The translations under genes and the position numbers were made by a program. From positions 20,809,001-20,873,000 of the forward strand of contig CM050659.1 in the NCBI GenBank assembly GCA_027574665.1: a stretch of DNA of 64,000 nucleotides. Direction: 5' to 3'. This document shows, in pieces, positions 38,726 to 50,088 of the stretch. This DNA is from Rhynochetos jubatus (lineage: Eukaryota > Chordata > Aves > Eurypygiformes > Rhynochetidae). The notes beneath the pieces were generated by a model. It worked only from the letters and a program-made list of their open reading frames with translations. It was not told where the DNA came from and did no database searches. The first letter of the stretch is position 1, and each line of letters begins with the position of its first letter.

Positions 38726-41700
38726 GCCTTACTTTAAGTGGAAAATGATGTTGATTAAAAATGAAACATATTTCTATTTGACTGATTTGTAGGGGGGTTG
38801 AAGAAGAAACACAGTATTTCAGAATAATATAAGAAAGTACATTACAATCCAATAAAATATGAGGACATATGGAAGAGCCCTGTTCATCTGTATATTCATC
38901 AAAATAAAACTTATTTGCAAGTGGTATGTCTATCAGCCGTAGCAGGCAAATAACTTTCAAGCTACAGCTATGGCATTATGAGCTCAAATGCAGTAATATA
39001 TTTCATCTATTTAATGCAGAGGAGAAGAGCTTGTATACCTCTTTTTCTTTATAAATTGAAATGCATGGTGAGGCTACATGAATAATGAATATTAAGAAGA
39101 CACCTGCTGCCAACAGGTCTAAGAACTCCAAACTTTAACACAAACAGGTTTAAAATGCATTTCTGAGCTTTTCCATTTTTCCCAACGTGACAGCTTTGAG
39201 AAGGGTCTACTGAGAAAATGGGTGCTGCTTCCTTTAAAGTTCACTATTTAATTTCCTCTGACATTTGGAAAATTTTCACTCCATTCTGCTCTTTCTCCTC
39301 TTTGTGTTATTTGTTAGATTCTCCTTTTCCTATCTTGTCTTTTATGTCAGAAAATAGATGAAATGATTTGTCTCAACACAATAAAAGAATAGCTCACACT
39401 GTTTTTCTTTCACTTCTGGTTCTCTATTACTTAACTGCAGCCCTGGCTGGTTCTTTGTATTATGGTTTCCATCTTGGGAATTAATAAATTAAACAGAACA
39501 AAAATTAAATTAGACTTGGCAGGCTTGCAATAGCTAGTGATTTAGGTGCTTCCTCACATCAAATTGAGAGGGAATGTTTCAGTATCCTAGGGGAGCCCAA
39601 ATGAGATTAATAACTTGAAAGAGATTAAAATTTGTTAGGAAGACAGAAAGAATAGGGAGAAACTTTGGGAAAAGATCTGAAGGGCAGCAATTTTATTTTT
39701 TCAAAATCTCTTTGAGAAAGAAGGAATTATTTGATCTATCCAAAAGACCCCTTTCTGAAACTTGGCATGCTGAGAAGTATCGAAATATCACATACTTTCT
39801 GACAAGCTGATATCACTTCTATCTGAAATTTTCATTTTTAACTCTAAGTAGGATAAAGGAAGCGTCAATTTTATTGGTGACATACAAAAAGTGAAATTAT
39901 CACACAATTAAAAGCATGCACGCTAATTGGGGTTTTTTGTGCTCTCAATTTGCACGTCACATTTCTTTAAACACAACTGGATCAGGGCAGTTCCCTGGAA
40001 AGACATGGAGACCATCCTGAGTGAGATCAATCCATAGTCTTCTACATAGGGTTGGCAGAGAAATGAAAGGAGGCAGTCACAGCAGGGCCAGGAAGCCTGC
40101 AAGTAGCATTCAAGCCTTAAACATGATGGAAATACCTTTCTAAAGACCAGAGGGGATGAAGCAGTCTGCCACAACTCAGAAAGTCACCAAGTTCACAGAA
40201 CTCAAATCTGGAATGAAGGACTGACCTGGAAAGACACAGCCATTATGGGGAGAACAGTTTACATTCCCTGGGCATTGAGCTGATCATTTTGCATCATCTC
40301 TGTTAAAACACTCTAAGTTTTAAAGCCTTTCAGTTTTTTTGGGGAACACATCATAAGCAAAATGTCCAGGTACAACCACCTCAAACTCCTGACTGATTGA
40401 GCATTACCTCCTGACACACCAAGACATGGTCAGAACAGAACTGTGGATCAGCAAGTCTGATTTTACTTCCAAGAAAACAGCAGAGCATGCAATGACTTAT
40501 TTCACTGAAAGCAAGCTCTAGGTCCACTAATTACAAGGAAAGTGCACTGAGTATTTTATAACAAATAATTTCCTTTATTTTGGGTTGCATTAACAAAGAG
40601 CAATCTTCCCCAAATCATCTGTAGTTTGAATCTGAAAATGTTCTACTTTGTTGTCTTCTATTTCCTAGTTTTTTATAGGCATACTAAAAACGTCAGTAGT
40701 GTTTCTTACTATCAACTATCAAGTGGTATTATTTACTTTCCTGATAGTTCATATAACTGGTATTTTGGGGGGCTTAAACAACAGTCCCCCCTGAAATCTA
40801 TGCAGAGCTGCTGAACAGGATGCCCGTCCACAACTCCGAAGTCCCAAGTCACAGCCTGGCATATTAGCTTAAAGTGCTGAGATAGGTGATTTCGCACTAG
40901 AACATCGGGGCTCTGAATGACACGCGAGGCACACAATTTTCTTTGTGATCTTTGTTAAGGAGGTAGTAACCACCAAGAAGTGGCAGGTACTAAGAGTTAA
41001 TAACATCCTAGGTGAAGTGGGGCAGTTACCCCAGCTAGACTGAGAAGAGGGATCCTGTCATGGCTCTGATACGTGAGCAGAAAGCATATCTTTAATCACA
41101 GTTTACAAGTTCACGTAGCAGTACTGACATTCTCACGGAAAAAGTATATCCAGGCATGAACTTATGGGCACAAAGTGCACTTAACAGGAACTGTTTAGTG
41201 TGCCAAACCTGTTTTCACCTTATCATGAACTGCAAGTTGTAATCAAGTAAATTGGAGCCAACTCAACATAAAACAAAAAATATTGAAATATATATATATT
41301 ATCGATCCAACAGAATAGCACGTCTTTACGTTTTGACTGAAAAAGAAGTCTAGCTAAATTGCTAGTGCCAGACAATACTTGCAGTCAAACCGAGTAGTAT
41401 GTTACTGCTCTGCTCCCTCAAATACAGCACAAACGCCCCAAAACCAAAATCCTAATTGGTTTAAGAAATTAGTAAAGACTTCTTGTGCAATATACTGAGG
41501 GATTGTGCACCTGATGGCAGTATCTGAGAGATAAAAACATATAAAATGATACACAGTATTCAACTGAAAGGTCTAGGGAAAGGAAAGAAAAAAAATCCAC
41601 AGCCAACTCAAATATAGGAAATTACGTCTTGCCACTATACAGCTTTAACCTACCAATTAAAATGAAGCAACTACTCTATCACCTTCTCTTCATGAATTAT

Positions 41701-44597
41701 TCCAGTTTTGAAAGCCTTTTACCTGATTATTCCCACAGGCAGACCTGCATTCATTCCACACAAAACATTTCCTCCTGAACTGACCTGAATTGTCTTATTT
41801 TTATAACTAACCGGAGGAAATACATCTGTTGTGATGGTCACACAGAACTAGCCCACTATTAGACATGATGGCACAGCAATCAAGCAGGATTTATTACTAC
41901 AATTCTCTGTAAATGGGGATATAATCATAGCCCTTCTTACTCTACCACAGCTAAGAAAATCATTAGGTTACCAGCTATTATTTTTTCACTGTTCAGTTTG
42001 GGTTCTAAACAAATACACAGAACCATGCTGCTTTTCAGACGAGACATTTGCATTCAAGTATATTCAATTCTAAGTGAACGCAGCTTCAAGCCACATTGAA
42101 CCATGCTATTTATTTGGCCTTGGGACTGGCCTGCTAGATAACGATGAAGATTTTTCATGGTAAATGTGACTAGTTGATGAGAAGAGTTAAATAAAGATAT
42201 CTCTGTTAACAAGCAAAATTGGAATAATGCATTACAAAGCAGACTCAGCTTTTCAGACCCTTCATTATGGAACCTATCTAAGAGGACATTTGATTAAAGC
42301 TGAACAGAAATACCTATACATCTTTCTTTAAAAAGATCACTAAGTTTAATACATTTAATAATGTTAGTCATGGTTGGCTTCTACAGCCAGATCTAATAAA
42401 AGACTTTTAGCGCTGAGACCCCAGAGCTTCAGATTTCCTGCCCTCCGGGATGAGTCCATATCCATTAGGTGCACAGGCAACCTATGCAACACAAGAGAGA
42501 CCCTCCAAAATGGAGACAAAGCTTTAGCGAGGACAGCTTCCTCTTACCAGAAGTCACTTGACGGAAGATAGGAACAAATCTTAAATTTGACCTATTAGAT
42601 ATTTTACTAAGAGGTGCACTAGGAAACTTCTGCCTGCTCAGTGACAGCTGCAATAGCTGAAAAGCGGTATCCATACCCTCTCTTTTGCAGAGCGGAACAG
42701 ACTAGCACTTTTCAAAGACTGCTGTTAGTGTTAAGGGTAGCCAGATAATAGTATTTATAAGTCATATAATTAGAACATGTGCCCAGAGACAACTCTACAT
42801 GGGAAGATGTTAAGAAAAAAGAATAGGTAGCATGTTGAACGGCAACTAAGTCGTGCTGTTAGAGTTTATAATTCTGGCCTCGACTTGTCAGACAAATCCT
42901 ATTTTATATCTAGACCGTAAGGATATCAGCTAGGTGAGAAAAACATCAGAAAATCTTTTTTAAACCCTCTTTTTTTTCCAGCCCAGTCACAGACATTAGT
43001 AGCTGAAATCCCTTTCCAATAACTGTCTAAACATTGAACTTCATTTTATTTCTTTGTTAATCAAAATGGTCATTTGAGAAATAGCGATCCACCTGAACAC
43101 TCTCCAAAGACTCCAGAGGAATTATCCTAAATTTAATAAGGGGCTGGATAAGTCTACAGTGCATCTTCATTTCAATTTATGAAATTGGTATTTCATTTGT
43201 TGACCATTTGTACATGTTTTCAAAAAAGAAATCATCGTAGACATCCAGAGTTAATTGATCCGTTCATTAAAGCAGCATGCCCACAGGTAAAACTATGCCC
43301 ACAAACTTCAGTGAGAAAGCCTTACTTAAAGCTCTCCTGCTCGTTAAAAACATTGCATGTGAAGTTATTTATTGCAGTTCTGCAAGACTGGAAATCAGTC
43401 ACCAAATGAACTTTGCATTTTCTAGCTCAAATACTTAGAAACTAATGACCTTATGATTTTGCCAATTAATATCTAATTAAGAATTTTCTAGGAAAAATAA
43501 AGAGTAATCTTTTCCACTTGACTCAACATGCTATTCTTTAAAATCTCAAGCAGAAAACCAGAGATTTACATTTTAAAGAATGAAGTTATGTGGGTTTTAT
43601 TCATAAATAGGGATCTACACATCTATCAGTTTTCCTGTGAAATTTACTGGGGTGATCAGGCTTCAGTTAAAGTACTTGTAAATCAACATGTGATACATCT
43701 TTCTCTTTTAGAAAATAGAAGATTATTTTCTATAAAGGCATACTGCCTTAACTCTCACCATACTCCGTATGCTGCTTCTGAAATGGTATTCTTTTTTAAT
43801 AGTGGCCAAAATCATGGCCACACTGAAAAAAATAAAAAACAATTGCCACTTTGTCAATTCAGGCACCTGAATTTCACCCAACATTTTCATATATATTAGT
43901 ATATTTTGTGATCTGAGAATTATACTATCACTAGCAAGTCATAACCTCCTTAAAAAAGCCCCTCAGAGGTAGGAAGGCAGTACTATCTGCTTGTTAACAA
44001 GCAGAAGGCAAACGTGCAAACACTGACATGATATATTTTTAACATTTCTTTCCTCCTTTGACAGTCAATGCCTCAAGGCCATTGCTATACCCTAGTCAAC
44101 CCTTGGGGTTTTCTCTGAATTTACAGTTCTCCTCAGTTCATCCCTATTGTAATAGTCTCAAGCACTTTCTTCTTTTCACATACTGAAATTATGTTCCATC
44201 CACTCCCACAACACAGACTGTGAAATGATCCTTGGAAATCAATCCCTGAAGTTATGTATACAGTGTCTCCTTTTACCTATAGCATTAATAAGAGAAAAAT
44301 CATCCTGATGTCTGCCCCTCCGGCACTAATATACTACATAGCATCACTTCAGACTAGTACTTGCTGTCTGCAACGAATACATTCATCCACTTGGAAAGCA
44401 ATGTGTCATATTGTGTGTTTCTAGATGGTGAAATAAACTACACACTTTCCAAATTCAGCAAGATTTTGAGATTGCACAAAAAGATGAAGCTAGACAATAT
44501 ACCTAGAGGTATTCCATAATAAATCAAATCTATTAGCAAATATTCTTGCCATGATAATTTAAAAAGATGTAAGTGCCAATCATATACTTTGCACAAG
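38726..44597. other. AT-rich DNA, no gene seen
   Basis: No exon supported. Contains an (AT)n run at 41,288-41,300 and a perfect 20-bp palindrome at 43,986-44,005. The longest frame (43,528-43,899, plus, 123 codons) is rich in Asn, Lys, Phe and Ile, as expected of translated AT-rich DNA, and has no recognised motif. Confidence 0.6.
43986..44005. repeat. perfect 20-bp palindrome
   Basis: TCTGCTTGTTAACAAGCAGA equals its own reverse complement. The centre GTTAAC is the core of the HNF1 dyad. No flanking repeat or mobile-element end is visible. Confidence 0.95.
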
Positions 44598-45130
44598 CAT
44601 GTGGGGCATCCACAACTTCTTTGGGAAACCTATCCCACTGCCTTACCACTATCACCGTGAAGAATTTCTTCCTCATATCCAATCTAAATCTACCCTCTTT
44701 CAGTTTTTCCTTGTCCTTGTAAAAAGTCCCTCTGCACCTTTCTTGTAGGCTCCTTCAGGTACTGGAAGGCTGCTCCAAGGTCTACCCAGAGCCTTCTCTT
44801 CTCCAGGCTGAACAACCCGAACTCCCTCAGCCTGTCCCATAGCAGAGGTGCTCCAGGCCTCGGAGCATCTTTGTGGCCTCCTCTGGACTTGCTCCAACAG
44901 GTCGATGTCTTTCTATTCTTGGGGGCCCCAGAGCTGGATGCAGAACTGCAGGTGGGATCTCACCAGAGCAGAGTAGAGGGGAGAATCCCCTCCCTCGACC
45001 TGCTGGTCACGCTTCCTTTGATGCAGCCCAGGATACAGTTGACTTTATGGGCTGCAAGTGTACATTGCTGGGTCATGTTGAGCTTCTCATCAACCAACAC
45101 TCCTAAATCCTTTTCCTCCGGAGAATTTTT
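44598..45130 (-). mobile_element. CR1 LINE internal fragment, both ends missing
   Basis: Starts abruptly at 'gtggggcatccacaacttct', inside the element, without the CR1 3' tail that the other copies carry, and ends near 'ccttttcctccggaga'. Minus-strand frames encode the C-terminal part of the CR1 reverse-transcriptase protein: SPEEKDLGVLVDEKLNM, LGCIKGSVTSRSREGILP, then a frameshift to the frame encoding the usual 'YSALV..' continuation, so the ORF ends early at about 44,960. A small internal deletion near 44,705 joins 'ctctttcagttt' to 'ttccttgtccttgtaaaaag'. It looks older than the 6.9- and 34.5-kb copies. Later deletion must have removed its 3' end. Confidence 0.94.
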
Positions 45131-47637
45131 AAAAATCCAAACCACCACACCACACTGAACAGGTTGATAGCAGTAGTTATCAAAACAGACAACCCCCATG
45201 GTTAACTCTAGAAAAGACACAGGATGGAAAGTACTTATTTAGCTCTACATCTCCAAGCATAAACACAGCACAAATCCTATCCAGTGTCAGGACCTACTTG
45301 TCTCTATATTCATTACACTGTTACTACTGAAAAATCTCACAGAATCTTCTAAGTCCATGAGGTCTAAGACTGTTGAGTTCATGTCAGCTTTCAGTAAAGC
45401 CAGACTTAAGTCACAGAAATAGGTGCCAAATACAAAAATATTCCCAAGTCTTCAGGGGTTTTTTGGCACTTTAATAGATTTTAGAGAAGGGGGCCAAATA
45501 CATCACAGGAATTCAGTGATTTACATCCTGAGTTCCTTACGAGTTCTTATCATTATGAATGTTGAAAGCTTTTCAGAGACAATCAAGGGCAACACTCTCG
45601 TATCTTTCGCAAAGGATAAGATCTTCTCCTTGAATCTGTGCCACTTAATTCGATCGACTGTTAACTTTTGTTCAAATTCTAGTTTAGATGAGCATTATTC
45701 TCAGATGACATTCTCAGAAACGCAAGGTTAGACATATCTGATAAATTAATCCCTTTTGGATGTTACAAACTCCCTTTTCTTGCAGGCCTCAGCTTTATTA
45801 ATTACCAGTGTTTTGCTTTAGGATCTAACAGTTAAAGCTAAAACTCTGTTAACTTTATTCTCACAAATTGTGAGATCCATGAACTGGTATAGAACTGACT
45901 GTGCAGGGTACACACAGCAAAGAGAAAAGAATCAAAAACATAGGAGGCATACCAAATGTGATCTTCTGAGAGAAGAAGGGGGCTGGGCCACAAGAGAAGC
46001 AATGGAAACCAAGTACCAGAAAAGCTGTTTAAACTTTCATAAACAATTAAATTAAGATGTTAATGAAAGACTGAAACACGGCACTGTAATTCACAGCTAG
46101 CGTGTTGCTTGAGCACAGTGTTGTGTGGACACTGTTGTGTCCACGCAATTTTTAAGTCAGAAGGCAGTCTATTATTTATAGAAAAGTGAAGGAGAGAAGG
46201 TAAGCACGAAGAAGACACTTTATAAGTAAACCAAGAGAAGTCATCAGCAACTTAGGAGAGGCTGATTTCTGTTTGACTGAGGAGCAAGAATGCAGCGTTA
46301 GAAGATCCAGAGAGACCTGCTAGCTGGTCTGAATAATAATGCTGTCTACAGATCCCACAAGGAAAAGTTCAGGTTTGCTCCTTGGATATTTATTTTCTTT
46401 GATTTCCTGTTTGTTAATGTGCAGACTACTCCAGGGATTGAGGGAATACGAGCATTTCTTTTAAACAGATTAAATACTTGATACACAGAATGTAAAAAAC
46501 ATACTGTGTTGTAACTTTCTTAATTTCTGATGAATTTTAATACGTTTCCAGCTTGCAATTCATTTGGTTGTACGCAAGATACTGAAAACACACAGTTTTT
46601 ATTTACAGGGATTATATTCTTACCGGGGTGAAACCACATTATTAAAACAGACATTTTTGGACACCTATTAAAAAAAGTAGTTTTCATAATCTAAAATGGA
46701 AAAAAATATTATGTGTTTCTTTAACATGACAAGATTTTCTTAAACATCAACTGTGTTTGTCCTCTTATTACACTAAAACTTTATCAGCTCCTTTGGGAAT
46801 GACATTTAACACTAGCATCTGTTTTGCTGTGCCAGATAACCTGCCTCTACCTCTCACTGGATACCTTCTCCAAGGGCCCGGAAAGTATCACATGAATACT
46901 TCTGCACTTATTTCTGCCTTGTTACAAAATGGAAGATTTATAGGGGTCAGGTCAACCAGAGGCTCTTACATCACTGTAAAGTGTCAAGCTGTGTAAGTCA
47001 CTCTGTCAAACAGTACCAACTCGGAGCAACACTTAGGCCAATTCACTCTGCTTCAGGAGAGGCATCCTCAGTAAACTACTCTGGGGAGTTTTAACCTGCT
47101 AGAGAGTTTCCTTCATGCTGTTTGCAGAACACCTAGCCCCATGACAGCAACATGCAACTATTTCATAGCAAGTGTCTACTGCTGGGAGGCCTAAAGATGT
47201 GTGCACGCTGCAGGTGTGAAGGGTGGGTGCCCCGATGGCCTCACCCAGCTGGCATGTCTGTGGCATAGCTGGACTTCTGTGTAACTTCAGATGAACTTTT
47301 CAAAGTTTCCCATGTTTGATAGTTAAAATAGCCTGTTCCTGCCATGAAATTTTCTTACACCTCGCCCCTGTTGACTGGGGTTTAGCAAGAGCTGGGACTG
47401 CTTGCCACAACAGACACACTGTGGGGCTGGGTGGAGAAACGGGTTTTAACAGACAACTTACACTAGCATTTTTAATAAGCTATTAAAATATTTTTTTCTC
47501 CTTAAAGCAGTTATTTTGAGGCTTACTTTTCAGACATGTTTTTTATGCCCAATTTTATTTCTTTAATATTACCTACTGCTAGCCATTAGCACAAGATAAA
47601 TCCTGCCCTCAGTCCTACGGTACATTTAGGCATTCTG
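45131..47637. other. AT-rich DNA left of the CpG island
   Basis: No exon supported. Contains the 13-bp-stem hairpin at 46,120-46,149. The 102-codon plus frame at 45,423-45,731 has no motif. If a minus-strand gene starts at the CpG island, this stretch would be its first intron; if a plus-strand gene starts there, this is upstream DNA. Confidence 0.55.
46120..46149. repeat. hairpin with 13-bp stem
   Basis: GTGGACAC (46,125-46,132) pairs with GTGTCCAC (46,137-46,144) around the 4-base loop tgtt. Five further outward pairs (two of them G-T) extend the stem to 46,120 and 46,149. It is too short for a typical microRNA precursor; an unresolved regulatory or chance structure. Confidence 0.85.
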
Positions 47638-47643
47638 ACTTAC

Positions 47644-47900
47644 CAAACTTCATTTCTTCTTATTTAGCGTGTGACCACCGTTCTTCTGTCAGCTTCTGGT
47701 TTACTCTCTCTCCGGCCGCTCTTTGGCGCGCTCAGAGCTCCCCATCCCGGCCGCTTCCCGCGGGCCCCTCAGCCGCCCCGCCGGGGAGCAGCAGCGCCGC
47801 GCTCCGCTCCGCCCGCCCCGGCCCGCCTTTCGGTTCGTCGTCGCTGCCGCCGGCTCCTCGGGGACGCTGTTTCGGCCCCATGTTTGAAACTACCGCGGCA
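47644..47900 (-). other. candidate first exon of a minus-strand gene
   Basis: Reading leftward out of the CpG island, the minus strand reaches ATGAAGTTTG directly followed by GTAAGT, a consensus splice donor (exon end 47,644, donor 47,643-47,638). The ATG at 47,653-47,651 has a G at -3 and would give Met-Lys-Phe before a phase-1 intron; otherwise the whole exon is 5' UTR. Upstream stops (TAA, TAA) close the frame before it. Two upstream ORFs lie in the same exon: a 49-codon frame from an ATG at 47,881 with a strong start context (A at -3, G at +4), beginning MGPKQRPRGAGGSDDEPK and ending at 47,732, and a shorter one. Neither is recognised. The right (5') end is unknown. Confidence 0.4.
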
Positions 47901-48060
47901 GAGGCCGTGGGCCGCCGCCCCGGGCGGGGATTGATCCCCTTCATCGGAGGCTCGGGAGCGCCCCGTGCCGCCTCAGGAAGCTTTGCGGAAGCCCTCACAC
48001 GGTGGTGTGGGAAGGGGGGGATTTCAGTCAGTGAGGTGTGGCGGTAATTATATGAACCCT
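47690..48060. promoter_or_regulatory. CpG island, probable TATA-less promoter
   Basis: The only GC-rich, CpG-dense stretch in 64 kb: about 40 CpGs counted by eye in 47,701-48,000, against none to three per 60 bp elsewhere. It holds a consensus E2F site TTTGGCGCG (47,722-47,730), a canonical GC box GGGCGGGG (47,922-47,929), CCGCCC-type boxes around 47,811-47,827, and an ETS-like core CGGAAG (47,986-47,991). No TATA box is evident. Such islands usually mark promoters of broadly expressed genes and are often bidirectional. The direction here is not settled: the best splice donor is on the minus strand (47,638-47,643), and weaker plus-strand donors lie at about 48,031 and 48,082. The gene is not identified. 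Confidence 0.88.
47880..48047 (+). other. 55-codon plus-strand frame in CpG island
   Basis: From ATG at 47,880 to TAA at 48,045, beginning MFETTAAEAVGRRPGRG. A possible donor CA|GTGAGG lies at 48,031. The start context is weak (C at -3, T at +4). It shares the bases CATG with the minus-strand ATG at 47,881, so the two start codons overlap head to head. It may be the first coding exon of a rightward gene or an accident of GC-rich sequence, where stops are rare. No similarity is recognised. Confidence 0.15.
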
Positions 48061-48799
48061 AATGGAAGACACTTTAGGAAGGGTAAGGAAGAAAAAAAGA
48101 CGATCAGGAAAACGGCAGGGAGAGCCTTGCTGCCAGGTACAGCCGCCTGGGCAGGGGATCGCCAGTTGGCGTGTTCCCAGCTCGCGGGTAGCAGTGCACA
48201 TTTGTTCCTCAGCTGCCCTGTGTTACACTCTGTGATTTACATCCTAATTCAAGCTGGAAACTGAACTTCAGACAGCAAAACGACCCAGACACCGTGTTGA
48301 GGTGGTGGCAGAAAGAATGAGCTGGACTCGCCAGGCCTGTTGGCCCTTGTAAGGCCTCTTGCTTCCAGCAGATGCCTGTAACCCTCCTGTAAGGAAACAG
48401 CAAACTGGCTTCCCTGAAAAAGTATCGCAGGAGTCCATATTGATTCTACGTTAATGGAGAACTTTTTTTTTTTTTCATAAAGCAAAGGGAACACAGAATT
48501 TCAAGTAAATTGGGGAGATGGGGTAATTTCTGCTCTAAGACATCTTTACTTGATTTTTACCTAACAGCGGTGGGAATGTACAGGTCCATACCTCTCTTAC
48601 CGTGGAACAAGCTGCCTTTAACTCGTGTAGATAAAGCTTTTCTGGTATGGGGAAACGCAAATACAGGTACCTAGTGACAACTAGTACTTTTAACAAATTA
48701 TATCGCCTCAGACAATTCTACTTTTGACACCAGACTGTATACAATCTGCTCCATCAGCAGAGCCTCACTGTGGTCCTGAACCTGCAGGACACACAATGC

Positions 48800-48860
48800 T
48801 TTCTCCTTCCACTCAGATCAATGAAAGCTGAGGATGCTCAGTCCCTCCAAGAAGCCACTT
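48800..48860. repeat. ancient amniote interspersed repeat fragment
   Basis: The words 'ctcagatcaatgaaagctga' and 'ggatgctcagtccctcc' match the old amniote repeat word 'cttcaatgggagctgagggtgctcagcacctc'. Flanks up to about 48,990 may belong to it but cannot be recognised. The 69-codon plus frame across it (48,770-48,979) is not a gene. Confidence 0.5.
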
Positions 48861-50062
48861 CATACTTCACAGAACTGTGTCTAAATCCACTCACTGCTGG
48901 TGCTGAGAAATTATTGTCTACAATACAAAGTGAAAGAGCGAACCTTATTGATAAGCTGTGGTTACAGAGATGTTACTAACCCTCTCAAAGCAAGTCAGTC
49001 TCTAAGCCTCTAAGGACAAGAGAGGAAGTCAGAACAAAGAACATAAAAATAATTTTGACCATTAATATTTAATATTTTACCTTTTTCTCCCCCTTTTACC
49101 CTGCTTTCCTGCTAAAACAGCTGGGATGAAAATGACGTTCATTGCTCTTTAGGGAGACAACGTTTTGTTATAGTACATCTGTTCTTTAAACCCACGAACC
49201 CTGGAAGCCACAGAAGCAGATAAATCTCTTTGTCAAGAAGACACACTCAGGGTTCCAGGGACAAAAATGATCTTTGCCTCATGGGTTAATAGCATTAATA
49301 ATTGCCATTTTGATAAGTCCAAATGTAAAAGGCCTGCTTAAACAAAAGAGTCAACCCTTCAAAAATGACTATCCATGATAAATTTTCAACAGCAATGAAA
49401 ATTGTCACTCTGCCAGCTTGATAAATTGTAGCCCCAACTGGCAGAGCCATTTGCCTTGCAGTAAGCACAAAATGACAGATCTTTGCTGAATACAAACTAT
49501 ATGCTTGCACCTTTCACAGCTGGTTTAGCTTGTAAACGCAGCAAAAAAAGACTTTAATAAAAACTGAAGGTTATGCACAAAAAATGGTTTCATATCTAAC
49601 TGCTTCTCTCAGTTTAAAGACATTTCGTTCATATTGGAAAGTAGTCTTGAAAGAAACCCTTCAGCTGTCTATGGGATCATGATCTAAAAATACGTGTACA
49701 ACTACCCTGTGGTGGTTTCTTCACTGAAATGATTCAACAGTGCAAGAGCAATGATTTCAGGGAGAGAGAAATTGCATGTTTAGTGCCACCTCAGTATTTA
49801 CCAGAACACCCACCCCCCCATATATGAAGAAGATATAAATCCATATACTGAACTGCATATCACGATATAAGTGAATTCAGCTTCCACTCTAATTTCACTG
49901 TGTAACTGCTGAGCTATCTCCCTGATGACTCATTCTAATCTTCCAAGTCACAGGGAACCTTTAGCATACTTTTTAAAAAGAAATGGCTTTGTCAGAGATA
50001 AGTTTAATTCTCGTCAATAGATGGAATTCCATTTTAAAAAAGCACACTTGCCTGAAGCCACT

Positions 50063-50088
50063 TTTGCATAATATATACATTATGCAAA
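50063..50088. repeat. inverted octamer-like hairpin
   Basis: TTTGCATAAT (50,063-50,072) and its exact reverse complement ATTATGCAAA (50,079-50,088) flank the 6-base spacer atatac. Each arm holds seven bases of the POU octamer (ATTTGCAT). It could bind a POU dimer or be a chance AT-rich palindrome. Confidence 0.9.

Noticed and set aside
43528..43899. 123-codon plus frame
   Set aside because: Composition (Asn, Lys, Phe, Ile, His) is as expected from random AT-rich sequence; no conserved words recognised.
47671..47934. 87-codon plus frame in the CpG island
   Set aside because: It starts at GTG, not ATG, is antisense to the minus exon candidate, and has Arg/Pro/Ala composition typical of translated CpG islands.
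47732..47998. 88-codon minus frame in the CpG island as a protein-coding gene
   Set aside because: It ends at a stop with no usable donor before it, and GC-rich DNA has few stops; more likely an upstream ORF or chance.
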